Shown one piece after another: positions 9,476 to 17,084 of a stretch of DNA of 17,084 bases. This DNA is from Podila epigama. Its lineage: Eukaryota; Mortierellomycota; Mortierellomycetes; Mortierellales; Mortierellaceae. The position numbers were made by a program, and so were the translations under genes. A model generated the notes under the pieces. The model had not been told where the DNA came from and did no database searches. It saw only the letters and a list, made by a program, of their open reading frames with translations. Position 1 is the first letter of the stretch; every line of letters begins with the position of its first letter. The stretch is taken from the NCBI GenBank assembly GCA_015679605.1, contig JAAAVE010000552.1:1-17084 (forward strand), in the 5' to 3' direction.

Positions 9476-10049
9476 CCCATGTCACTACCTCAATGATAAC
9501 CTACGCGCCATGCCCCCTCTCTCTAATTTAGCTGCGTTAGACAACGTATACCAGCGATGATATATTAATTATGATAATGATAATGCAGCATGTGTGTGTG
9601 TGTGCTTGTTTTAACTTCATTATTGCGTGGATAAGTTTCTAGAGAATTGAGATTCTCACGCACACAGTCAATTACACAATGGAGACTCAACATACTCCAA
9701 CTATTGAGCTGGTCTCCCAATCCTCGCAGTAAACTTGCCCATTTTTTCTGGGGTTTGTTTTGTTTGTTTATTTGGAATAAGGTCGTTTTTTGGGCGAAAT
9801 TCGGACATAAAAAAAAAATCGGTCTGTTCTCTGTGTGGGTGAATATATTGGCCGAGCAAAAAAAAAAAAAAGTTGTGGGACGAGTCGAAAGTAGATTAAC
9901 ATTATTCATTTCTCTTTTCTCATTTTGTTTTTCTCAACATTCCATCTCATTCCATTTCTTTTCGCTTCTCCATTCTTCATTTCATTCAACCCTTGGCCAA
10001 AAAAAAAGAGAGAAAGAAAGAAAGAAAGAAAACAAAGAAAAATAAGCCG
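9476..10049. other. Spacer between the two thioesterase copies
   Basis: About 570 bp with no gene. It contains a short GT run (9594-9603), two long A tracts (9810-9818 and 9860-9872), and, before the right copy, the ATTCCA/ATTTCATTCA-rich stretch also found before the left copy. That shared stretch indicates the promoter region was included in the duplication. Confidence 0.6.
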
Positions 10050-11199
10050 ATGAATATGCAACGACAGATCCTCAGCTCAATGCTTTCGGTGGCTTCGAGG
10101 CAGCACACAGCAAAGGTCTTTAGACCGACACTGCAAACCATGCGAAACACTGCAGATCTTGGACATGGACTCTCTTTACAACAACAGCATGGACAGAGAC
10201 TGAGACAAGACGTACATGCCTATCAAGGATATTCAACCATGTCACAAAAATTATCCAGGTGGGTCGCTCTCATGTCAACGGCTGCTGCCAAGCGCCGAGC
10301 AGGAGCAAGGTATGGCAGCAGCGCAGAGGATGATGAAGTGGCCATGCTCAAGATGTTGCCACCAGCAAAGACGACTGAGGAATTGGAGCATGAAATGTTT
10401 GGGTTGAAACAGGTGCAAGAGTACATGGCGCTTGTGCGCGAAGGCAACTGGCGACAAACGGATCCACATGATTTCTTGCCACCGACGGTGAAGCATCATC
10501 ATATGACGGCTGGGTCATTACGTGGTGAACGGATGCTGAATGTGACGCCGCTAAAGTTTATGAGCAATGATAACAAGTCGATCGTCCTGTTCTTGCATCT
10601 GGGCAGGAGTCTTTGTGGGCATGACAATGTGATCCATGGTGGGATGCTGGCCTCTATACTAGGTGGGTGCTATGGACACAGCGCCTTTTCTTGTAGCTAC
10701 TTACCTCTTGTACCGACGCTGTCTCTTGTACCAACTTTGTCTCTTGAATTACCGTCTGTCAAACACAAAACTAACTGGTGTATCCATTGACGTGACTATA
10801 GATGAAGCGACTTGGATGGCTGTAGGTCAACGCGTGTGCTATAATGTCCTCACTGGTTTTCATATACATATTTCAACGACTTTGAGAGTATTCTCCTCCT
10901 TTTTTCCTCACATTTTCATCTGTGGACCGCTCTTTACTTTTTTTTCATGACATTAGGCGATTCCAAGTATGCCAGGAAATGCAGGATATACCGCCAATCT
11001 GAACGTCAACTTTAGGAAACGAGTTGGTGCGGACCAATTCGTGATGGTAAACGGTGAGTTTGAGAAAGTAGAAGGTCGAAAGGGTTGGTCCAAGGCAACG
11101 ATTCACGACTTGGATGGAACTGTCCTTGCCGACGGCACTGCACTCTTTGTCTCCCCCTTCAAACCCACCGCCACTGCCGCAACAACCCACGCGCCTTGA
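10050..11199 (+). CDS. Hotdog-fold (PaaI/4HBT) thioesterase, mitochondrial-type, intact right copy
   Basis: Exons 10050-10662, 10802-10821 and 10957-11199 give 291 residues. Intron 1 has donor GTGGGT and intron 2 has donor GTAGGT; both end in AG. Exon 2 is a 20-nt microexon coding most of DEATWMA. The C-terminal half is a 4HBT/PaaI domain: GHDNVIHGGMLASILDE, with H196-G197-G198 and D205-E206 as the probable active-site region. AIPSMPGNAGYTANLNVNFR and VEGRKGWSKATI complete the hotdog strands. The family hydrolyses acyl-CoA thioesters and resembles fungal UPF0644/THEM4-type proteins. Residues 1-40 carry Arg, Ser and Thr but no acidic residues until D35, which suggests mitochondrial import. The ATG at 10050 is first; a second in-frame ATG at 10056 aligns with the start of the left copy and is equally possible. 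The substrate is unknown. Confidence 0.88.
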
Positions 11200-11363
11200 A
11201 AGGAGGAATCGTTTTATTTTTTTCCTCTTCACGTCACCTCTCTAACTTTGCTGCATCAGCAAAGCATTCCAGTGATACTTGCAATAATAATCTGATCTCT
11301 ACACAATGTAGTGTGTGTGCATGTATGTTTTCTTATTTCATCTGCATGGCTGCATGGATAATT

Positions 11364-11505
11364 GCCAGAAAATTTACCATTGGGATTTAGTTAATAACTG
11401 GCAGCCAAAGTGTTCATAGCGACGTTGCTTTCTGATCCTTCGATGTCGGCTCTTCCTAGCATACTGAAGCAGAATTCAGTAAGCGTTGGATTGTTCACCC
11501 ACTAA
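11364..11505 (+). rRNA. 28S/25S large-subunit rRNA fragment (peptidyl-transferase to A-loop region), not a functional gene
   Basis: From about 11404 to 11503 the sequence follows eukaryotic nuclear LSU rRNA almost base for base. Landmarks are GTTCATAGCGACGTTGC (11412-11428), TTCGATGTCGGCTCTTCC (11439-11456), GAAGCAGAATTC (11466-11477) and GCGTTGGATTGTTCACCC (11483-11500). The upstream part (GCCAGAAAATTTACC, then TGGGAT and AACTGGC) still resembles the preceding rRNA helix. It carries an insertion after GGGAT and lacks about seven bases of the expected TTGTGGC. Similarity ends after CCCACTAA. At about 140 bp it is a tiny part of a ~3.4-kb gene and cannot be a working rRNA. It is a relic of rDNA or of reverse-transcribed rRNA. 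The comparison is to the conserved sequence as I remember it. Confidence 0.88.
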
Positions 11506-11573
11506 AAAGGAAGACTCGACAATTGGCACATGTCCTGCACCAAATATCTGGCCACATTCTTTTTTTTTTCTTT

Positions 11574-11599
11574 TATATATATATATATATATATATATT
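11574..11599. repeat. (TA)n microsatellite
   Basis: Thirteen uninterrupted TA units preceded by a T tract, about 70 bp downstream of the rRNA fragment. Confidence 0.95.
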
Positions 11600-12135
11600 G
11601 GGAGTCGTCATGACAACCTTTGTAGGGGGTAAAGTGAGGGGAGTCGAGGAAAGGAGGAGGATGTCAAGGGAAACGCGAAAAGGTTGTTGCATATCTTTTG
11701 TTTACAACAAACATGCCATCCTGCTGGGGAACAGCGCGTTGGTAGAGTGGTAGAGCATGTCGGCGATATGAATCGATAAGGGGGAAACCAGGCTTTAGTT
11801 TTAAAGTGGGGGGGAGCCCTAAAACTGCATATTTGTGTACACAGTGTTGACGAGGTGCAACAAGTAAACAGTAGCCTGCTCCAAACACAATTGTAAACAA
11901 TAATAAACTTGGTTGAGGACATCTTTTGGTCGGTTGCATATAAAAAAGAAAAAAAAGATCGTTCTTTGCTTGTTTCGATGGTTTTCAACAACACAAGACG
12001 TACAGTGCGCTTTTTTTTTTCTTCTTTTTTGTGCAACATAATACTAATGAAGCGATGCCGATTGATTTGATTGTGAAAAAAGGAGGAATAGAAAACCAAA
12101 TAATGCACAGTCGGGTGAACTATGCAAAGCAATGC

Positions 12136-12154
12136 ATAATAATAATAATAATAA
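12136..12154. repeat. (TAA)n microsatellite
   Basis: About six consecutive ATA/TAA trinucleotides in intergenic DNA. Confidence 0.9.
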
Positions 12155-12549
12155 TGAGTCGTCTATCCCCCCCTGTCTATGTGTTAACGTCAACTCCCTT
12201 CTCTCGGCGAAAAGAGTCCTCTTCGAGAGAAGGAATTGGCACTTGTTAACAAGCCTTCCTCCTCAACCCTTTTTTCCTCCCTTGCACAGCCTTCATTGTG
12301 GGGGTGACTTCAAATGGTGGATGATGAAATGGTTGCTTGTTGTTGTGGTTTAGTTGCTCTTGACAACTGTTGTTGTCAAATGTCGTTATCATAGTCGTTG
12401 TGTTGGAACAGTGGTGTTTGTGTGTGCATGTGCTCAATTGTTCAATGTTGTGCATGGGGGGTGATTGGGATTGTTTTCCCTGTAAATCCTACTAAATTTA
12501 GAAGAGGTGTGTTTCTCCACTCTTTTTATTTTCTTTTCTGGCGGCACGA

Positions 12550-12623
12550 GCACACACACACACACACACACATTCACACACATTCACACACATACACAAA
12601 ACATACACACAAAACACAAAACA
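12550..12623. repeat. CA-rich microsatellite tract
   Basis: A pure CA run (12551-12572) continues as CATTCACACA, CATACACA and CAAAACA variants. Confidence 0.9.
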
Positions 12624-12869
12624 ATCCTTCCGTCATCCTTTTGTGTGAATGTATACTTTTCCATTTCGGAGAAAGATCGGAGCTAAACATTGCTTCTTTT
12701 TTTTGTGCGCATTAGCAAATAAAGCCAGTCAAGTCAGACAAAAAAACAGACAGACATCCTAAGACAACTAAAGACGAAACCTTTGGGCTCCTCAGCTCGG
12801 AGGTTCTGGTTCTATCTCTCTTTGTTTGGCTTTTTAGATCATGTTACCAAGAAAAGAAAAAAAAAAAAA

Positions 12870-12911
12870 AACACATACACACATATTCACACATATTCAC
12901 ACATACACACA
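12870..12911. repeat. ACACAT/ATTCACAC repeat after an A tract
   Basis: ATTCACACAT is repeated within a CA-rich stretch directly after an A-rich run (12850-12870). Confidence 0.75.
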
Positions 12912-12948
12912 ACTATTATTAAATTAGTACTTTGACCGTCTATGTGTT

Positions 12949-12954
12949 TTTATT
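12949..12954 (-). terminator. Possible polyadenylation signal AATAAA for the minus-strand gene
   Basis: TTTATT on the plus strand is AATAAA on the minus strand, about 85 bp beyond the stop codon at 13037-13039. The distance fits a short fungal 3' UTR. Fungal poly(A) signals are loose, so this is only suggestive. Confidence 0.4.
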
Positions 12955-13036
12955 ACTTTTTTTTGTTTGATGGATTTGATTGATTGTTTTATAGAGTAGC
13001 AGAGGATAATGTCCGTTTCAGGGAATAAAACAGAAA

Positions 13037-13963
13037 TTAAAAGAGAGCGGCAGCGACCAGGGCAACGACGGCAAGGGCGCCAGCGGGCTTGAGGGCACCA
13101 GCACCACTGCCAGGAGCAGCAGTGGCAGTGGGCTTGTTGGTGGGCTTGTTGGTGGGGACGTCGACGGTAGGGGTGGTAGGGTTGCCGGTGGGGACGCCAG
13201 GGACAGTGACGTTGAGGGTACCCTCGGGCCAGGTCTGGACAAAGGAAGTCTTGCAGAGCTTGTTGTACTCCTTCACGGCCTTGTCCCAGTATTGGACAAA
13301 CTCGGGAGTGTAGAAGGGAGCGACTCTGGGCATCAAGTTATTGGCAAGGTGCTCGACAGTGCCGTTGAAAGCAATCTTGGAGCAATCAGAGCAAACCTCG
13401 GCGATGTCAGGGTTGCGAAGGAAGAAGGGATCCTGGGTGGAGCGGATGGATCCAGCGGTGAGGTAGATGGCCATCTGGCTGACGAAGCGGTTTGTGGGGT
13501 TGGCAATGTCCTTGGACAAGCAGTAGGTTGGAGGGGTGACGGCAGGGGCAGGCAGGGGCTTGGTGTTGGGATCAAGAGCACAGAACGCGGCGTGGATGGG
13601 CGCGGCGAAGAAGACCTCGAGGACGTTCTTGCCGAGCTGGAGGACATTGCCGCCCGAGGCAGTGGCCTCAGCATCGATGGAAGCAGAGCAGGCAGTGACG
13701 TACTTGGAGGTGGCGGAGGAGAGGGTGGAGGACGAGCAAGCGGCCTTGGAGCAGACGTCGGTGATGATTTGAGTGTAGTTGGGGGTGATACCGGCGGCGA
13801 CGAGGGCCTTGTTGTAGACCTGACCAGTGTAGCACTTTTGGTATTGGCCGTTGGAGTTGGGGTCGTAGTTGACGAGGAGAGGCTTGCAGGTCTCATCCTG
13901 GGCCATTGCGACCGAGGCACAAGCGACAAGAGTAGCGACTGAAGAAGCGATAGAAAGACGCAT
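13037..13963 (-). CDS. Secreted cysteine-rich protein with signal peptide and GPI-type tail
   Basis: A 308-residue single-exon protein. The start was taken at 13963 because MRLSIASSVATLVACASVAMA is a textbook signal peptide with likely cleavage after residue 21. An in-frame ATG 41 codons upstream would bury it. The mature part has ten cysteines (26, 44, 71, 76, 92, 128, 148, 191, 194, 237), an even number suited to five disulfides. N-glycosylation sites are at N62, N200 and N251. A Thr/Pro/Lys-rich stalk (about 255-283, with two TNKP repeats) leads to small residues GSGAG near 285-289 and a hydrophobic end (ALAVVALVAAALF). This is the layout of a GPI-anchored wall or membrane protein. The body, with CKPLLVNYDPNSNGQYQKCY early on, resembles an uncharacterised fungal secreted family (possibly the DUF7729 type, from memory and unverified). 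No catalytic motif is seen. Confidence 0.82.
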   Translation of the reverse strand: MRLSIASSVATLVACASVAMAQDETCKPLLVNYDPNSNGQYQKCYTGQVYNKALVAAGITPNYTQIITDVCSKAACSSSTLSSATSKYVTACSASIDAEATASGGNVLQLGKNVLEVFFAAPIHAAFCALDPNTKPLPAPAVTPPTYCLSKDIANPTNRFVSQMAIYLTAGSIRSTQDPFFLRNPDIAEVCSDCSKIAFNGTVEHLANNLMPRVAPFYTPEFVQYWDKAVKEYNKLCKTSFVQTWPEGTLNVTVPGVPTGNPTTPTVDVPTNKPTNKPTATAAPGSGAGALKPAGALAVVALVAAALF

Positions 13964-13987
13964 TATTGTAGTTGTGTATATGTGTGT

Positions 13988-14002
13988 GGGTGGGTGGGTG
14001 GG
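13988..14002 (+). promoter_or_regulatory. G-quadruplex motif, four GGG runs with one-base loops
   Basis: GGGTGGGTGGGTGGG on the plus strand, 25 bp upstream of the start codon of the minus-strand GPI-type gene. The complementary C runs would be in its mRNA leader. The motif is certain; a regulatory effect is inference. Confidence 0.6.
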
Positions 14003-14390
14003 TGTGTTTTTTTTTGTGGAATGAGAAGGATGGATGAAAGTGATGAAGAAAAGAGATTCAAAAAAACAATAATAAAAAAAAGACAAAAGGGGGATTAAAT
14101 CTAAAGGGAATTTCGCGAGTTGTGGTTGGTTAGGTGTTAGGGATAAGTTTAAACGGTTGAGAAAGGTGGTGTTGTGATGTTGGTGTGGATGTGTATGTGT
14201 ATGTGGTTATGAAGGAAGAGATGGATGAATGATGTATGTTGTGGTGTCAAAGAAGAGAAGGCTGACTAGGCACTGGAAGGGGTTCGTTAGAAAGGTGGTA
14301 GGGGGAGGAGAGTGAGTGGATGTGTGAGTGTGAAGAGAAGAAAAGAAAAGAGAAAAGAAAAGAAAAGAAAGAGAAAAAAAAGGTATTCGC

Positions 14391-14398
14391 ATATATAT
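14391..14398 (-). promoter_or_regulatory. TATA-like element for the GPI-type gene
   Basis: On the minus strand it reads ATATATAT, immediately upstream of a CTTTTC-rich tract (14335-14382) that could hold the start sites. This would imply a leader of nearly 400 nt. Confidence 0.35.
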
Positions 14399-14598
14399 CC
14401 ACCCCCAAGACAAAGGAGTTTTGTTTCTCACCCCACTCTCACTCCACCTGTCTCCACCACAACCACTACCACCACACACCTTCAAGAAACAGGCTCAACA
14501 TAAAAAAAAAAGTGGTTCGAAATCATAAATATTTTTGGGTGGGTGCTCTCGAGGTTGGTTGTAAGAGAGCACCACAAAATAAAAGAGAGAAAGAGAAA

Positions 14599-14615
14599 GT
14601 GAGTGAGTGAGTGAG
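14599..14615. repeat. (GTGA)n short tandem repeat
   Basis: Four consecutive GTGA units. Confidence 0.8.
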
Positions 14616-16162
14616 CATGCCAATAGAAGAATTGCAAGAGAGCATCCAACCAGGCTTGCATACTAACAGGGGTGTCCTTGCTGCCCTGCTTTAGAAGGTT
14701 GCACAAATAAAACGTTTTTTATTTTCTCAACTCGTGTTCGCAATCGATGGACCAATTTCAAAAAATGGATGACAGAGTAGCGCGAGCGAGGGTGAGATGA
14801 ATGAAGGTGGTTGTTCGTCAAGAGTGAGAAAGAGAGATTGAGAGCAACCAAAAGGTACTGCGCGAGCTAGACAATGGTCAATATGATAAACAAACAGCGA
14901 TTCCAAGCATTCCTTGTGGGGTAGCTGCTACTCTGCTACTCGTACAGTACAATAGTCCTCCATAAGAGTTGTAACGTGTGTAATGACACTTTTCGAGTCG
15001 ATACTAATTGATATTAATGAAATACCATGCTTGCTGTTATCAACTGCCGCCTAAAGTTTCTCCATGAAGTCGTGCATCGTCCAATGCTAGCAATAGCCGA
15101 TATGCAGACAGGCACCAGCAGGTGTTTTCCCACCTTTTCTGTGAAACAGTGCATTCAGAAAAGTTGTTTGTTCGCCCGTCATGGATATCCAAACTAGTAT
15201 GAAGAGAGAGCCAGTGTGTATGAAAGAGAGAGAGAGAGATAGAAAAGGAGTTGAGCATATGAGTGTCTGTATGACGCCGGCGACATGTGTATAAGGCTCT
15301 AACCCGCCAACATTTCATCCATTACATAGACAACAAGCTGCTCTCGTTGCAATTGCACCCTTCCAAGTGACAGCTTAAATTTTTTTTTTTTTTTTTGCAA
15401 GTTCCTCAGTGAGAGTGTTGGCAAGAGCCTTGCCGGACTCTGAACCCACTCTTCTCAGCTATCTCATATCATCATTGTTTGTCTGGTTGAGAGTATGTAC
15501 ATGTACAAATGTGCGTACGTAATTGCTTGAACGTCCTGGCACCGGATTTTGTACTCGTTGTTTTCTTGGTTCTTGAACAGGATCTGAAGGCTAGAAATAG
15601 GTAAGAATCCTTTCATAATGATGCTGGAGTTTGCACAATGTACAATAGGCCATAAAAGCGAGAGACAGAGACAGAGACAGAGAGAAAACCCAAGAGGTAA
15701 GAATATGCTCTTTACTTTTTCTTTGATTTCAATAATTCAAAAAAGAAAGGTAAGAAGAGAGATACATCGACAATCATTCACCAGAACCAGAAGACCAAAG
15801 TCTCCTTTTGCAGTCCAGTCTCCTTATCAACCTGTCAATAAGAGAGGGTGGGTGGGTGGATAGCTCTGATTAAGGGTGATCCACACGCGTTCACTTGACA
15901 TGTGTAGATTATTGTGTGGTGTTGTGTGTGTTTCCACTGTCTGCCTGTCTGTCAGCAAGAGATTCGTGTTTGAGAGATGTTGATAGTTGATACCATTGAG
16001 AAGGTGCGCGTGAATGTAGGGTGTAGGGATGAAAAATGCTAGGGCTATGCAACCCTGTTGTGAGGCTACCAAACAAGCAAGCAAGCAAGGATGCATGCTA
16101 TGCACCGCCTACTGAACACGCGTAAATCACACTCCACAAACACCTTCACAAACATCTTCACT

Positions 16163-16186
16163 TACACACACACACACACACACACA
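16163..16186. repeat. (CA)n microsatellite
   Basis: A CA dinucleotide run in the promoter region of the downstream small membrane protein gene. Confidence 0.9.
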
Positions 16187-16454
16187 TTCACACATCTTCA
16201 CACACATACACACACGCACCTTCACTCACGCACATCCACATCCACGCATCCTCAACAACACAACAAACAGCACAATTCGCCTGCAGATCTGCACATACCA
16301 ACTGAAACCAATAAAGGAGACAGCGGCGAAGCGTTGATAAAAGAGATCTTTTCCTTTTTTTCAAATCCCACTCTGCGCATCCCCATTCCTTTTTTTTTTT
16401 TTCCCTCCATTCATCACCCAATCAACCACATACATCCATTGCACACATCCAATA

Positions 16455-16491
16455 CACACATCAATTTCACACATCAATTTCACACATCAAT
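16455..16491 (+). repeat. 13-bp tandem repeat CACACATCAATTT
   Basis: Two perfect units and most of a third, 92-128 bp upstream of the ATG at 16583. It could be promoter slippage or a repeated binding site. Confidence 0.85.
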
Positions 16492-16582
16492 CAACACGCA
16501 CATCCCACATCAACCACACATCCATTACACATCCTGAAACTACAAGACTCACACATTGCCAACTTCTTCACACTACCACTCG

Positions 16583-17070
16583 ATGGCGGGCGAAAGTGAC
16601 GACGGAAGGGTTGGCCCGTCCATCGACACATTGATCCCGACCTTCCGACACATGATGCACCGCAAATTGAAACGCAAAGCTCATGGCAAGTGAATCTGTC
16701 CTTTGCTCCTGTTTCTCAGCTTCTCTCTTTTACTTGTGACAAGTAGTTCATGCTTGTACATTATGTAGTATATCCAACCTCAACATGCATCACACCCTGA
16801 CTAAACCCAATGGTTCCATGTTGCTTGAAACACAAAAAAATAAAAAAAAATAAAAAAAAAATAGGCCAGTATAGACGCAATAGCAGCCGTCGATATATCT
16901 TCTCGGCCATTGTCATTGCCCTGTTCATGTCCCTGATAGGAATAGGCGCTCAGAAGCTGGAGCTGGCAAAGTCGTGGGTTGAGCTGCTCATGATAATCCT
17001 CATCGTGCTCTTCATGGTCTATGTCGTCGTCAAGGTCTCCATTGTCATCCGCTGGTGCTTTTACTGGTAA
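16583..17070 (+). CDS. Small protein with two membrane segments, unrecognised family, two exons
   Basis: I do not recognise the family. Exon 1 starts at ATG 16583 and encodes a polar, basic N-terminus (MAGESDDGRV, then RKLKRKAHG). Exon 2 ends at TAA 17068-17070 and encodes two hydrophobic segments (about residues 45-63 and 72-96), ending in the aromatic tail IRWCFYW. Two splice models keep the frame. A GC-AG intron 16686-16864 (donor GCAAGT) gives 102 residues. A GT-AG intron 16690-16874 (donor GTGAAT, acceptor TATAG) gives 100 residues. The GC-AG model uses the first AG after the A-rich tract and a near-ideal donor apart from the C. Both models predict the same two-helix protein. The basic stretch before the first helix suggests that side is cytosolic. 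The gene lies wholly inside the window. Confidence 0.62.
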
Positions 17071-17084
17071 CGCTTGAATCCCTT

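Larger units (their letters stand above)
11200..13036. other. Gene-poor, repeat-rich region with an rRNA fragment
   Basis: About 1.8 kb without a protein gene I can support. It holds a degraded 28S rRNA fragment (listed separately), a TA microsatellite, a TAA run, two CA-rich stretches, many A/T homopolymers and the probable 3' end of the minus-strand gene at 13037-13963. The 174-codon minus-strand open frame at 11608-12132 crosses A/T homopolymers and resembles no family I know. Confidence 0.6.
13964..16582. other. Long intergenic region between divergent genes
   Basis: About 2.6 kb. The left part is the promoter and 5' UTR of the minus-strand GPI-type gene, with a G4-type motif, a CT-rich tract on its coding strand and a TATA-like element. 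The right part (16120-16560) is a CA/TC-rich promoter region for the gene at 16583. Between them (about 14700-16100) I find no open frame that looks like a protein, only small hairpins (15134-15163, 15412-15441) and GA/CA repeats. No tRNA or snRNA could be supported. Confidence 0.55.

Noticed and set aside
11739-11756. tRNA D-arm/A-box-like sequence (GGTAGAGTGGTAGAGC)
   Set aside because: No matching anticodon or acceptor stems and no good B box downstream; at most a tRNA-derived relic.
11608-12132. 174-codon minus-strand frame
   Set aside because: Crosses A/T homopolymers and intergenic DNA; no family resemblance and no signal or domain pattern.
13292-13942. 216-codon open frame on the plus strand
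   Set aside because: Antisense shadow of the GPI-type gene; Gly/Asp/Val-rich product caused by the real gene's codon bias.
14513-14523. B-box-like GGTTCGAAATC
   Set aside because: No A box within range and no cloverleaf can be drawn around it.
16120-16560. Repeated CACA/ATCAATTT units considered as a CRISPR-like array
   Set aside because: Units are short, directly adjacent and without unique spacers, and the genome is fungal; this is simple-sequence DNA.

Overview
The window looks like nuclear DNA of a filamentous, early-diverging fungus. A Mucoromycota/Mortierellomycotina-type genome is my best guess, but this is inferred from style and not proven. The clues are short GT-AG introns, CT-rich and CA-rich promoter tracts, many A/T homopolymers and microsatellites, an SPX-RING protein, a Dre2/anamorsin homologue, a fungal SLC10A7/Rch1-type carrier and a secreted GPI-type cysteine-rich protein.

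Layout from left to right. (1) Positions 1-841, minus strand: 5' part of a DRE2/CIAPIN1 (anamorsin) gene that runs off the left edge. (2) 2791-4335, plus: an intronless SLC10A7/Rch1-like membrane carrier. (3) 5134-7926, plus: a five-exon SPX-RING ubiquitin ligase of 698 residues ending in a CaaX-like tetrapeptide (CIIM). (4) 8361-9475 and 10050-11199, plus: a tandem pair of hotdog-fold (PaaI/4HBT) thioesterase genes with mitochondrial-type N-termini. The right copy is intact. The left copy has a +1 frameshift and a destroyed 5' splice site. (5) 11364-11505: a fragment of the 28S/25S rRNA gene from the peptidyl-transferase/A-loop domain, embedded in a gene-poor, repeat-rich stretch. (6) 13037-13963, minus: a secreted cysteine-rich protein with a signal peptide and GPI-type tail. 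(7) 16583-17070, plus: a small two-exon gene for a protein with two membrane segments and no recognised family.

The genes do not form one pathway. SLC10A7/Rch1 carriers limit calcium entry, and SPX-RING ligases sense inositol pyrophosphate/phosphate status. A CACGTG box lies between these two genes. The thioesterase pair is a clear recent duplication, with similarity extending into introns.

The most rewarding observations are the 28S fragment (with paired changes that preserve a helix), the decay or intron exonization in the left thioesterase copy, a 20-nt microexon kept in both copies, and the prenylation-like C-terminus of the SPX-RING ligase. I see no CRISPR array, no intact transposon and no obviously new multi-gene system.
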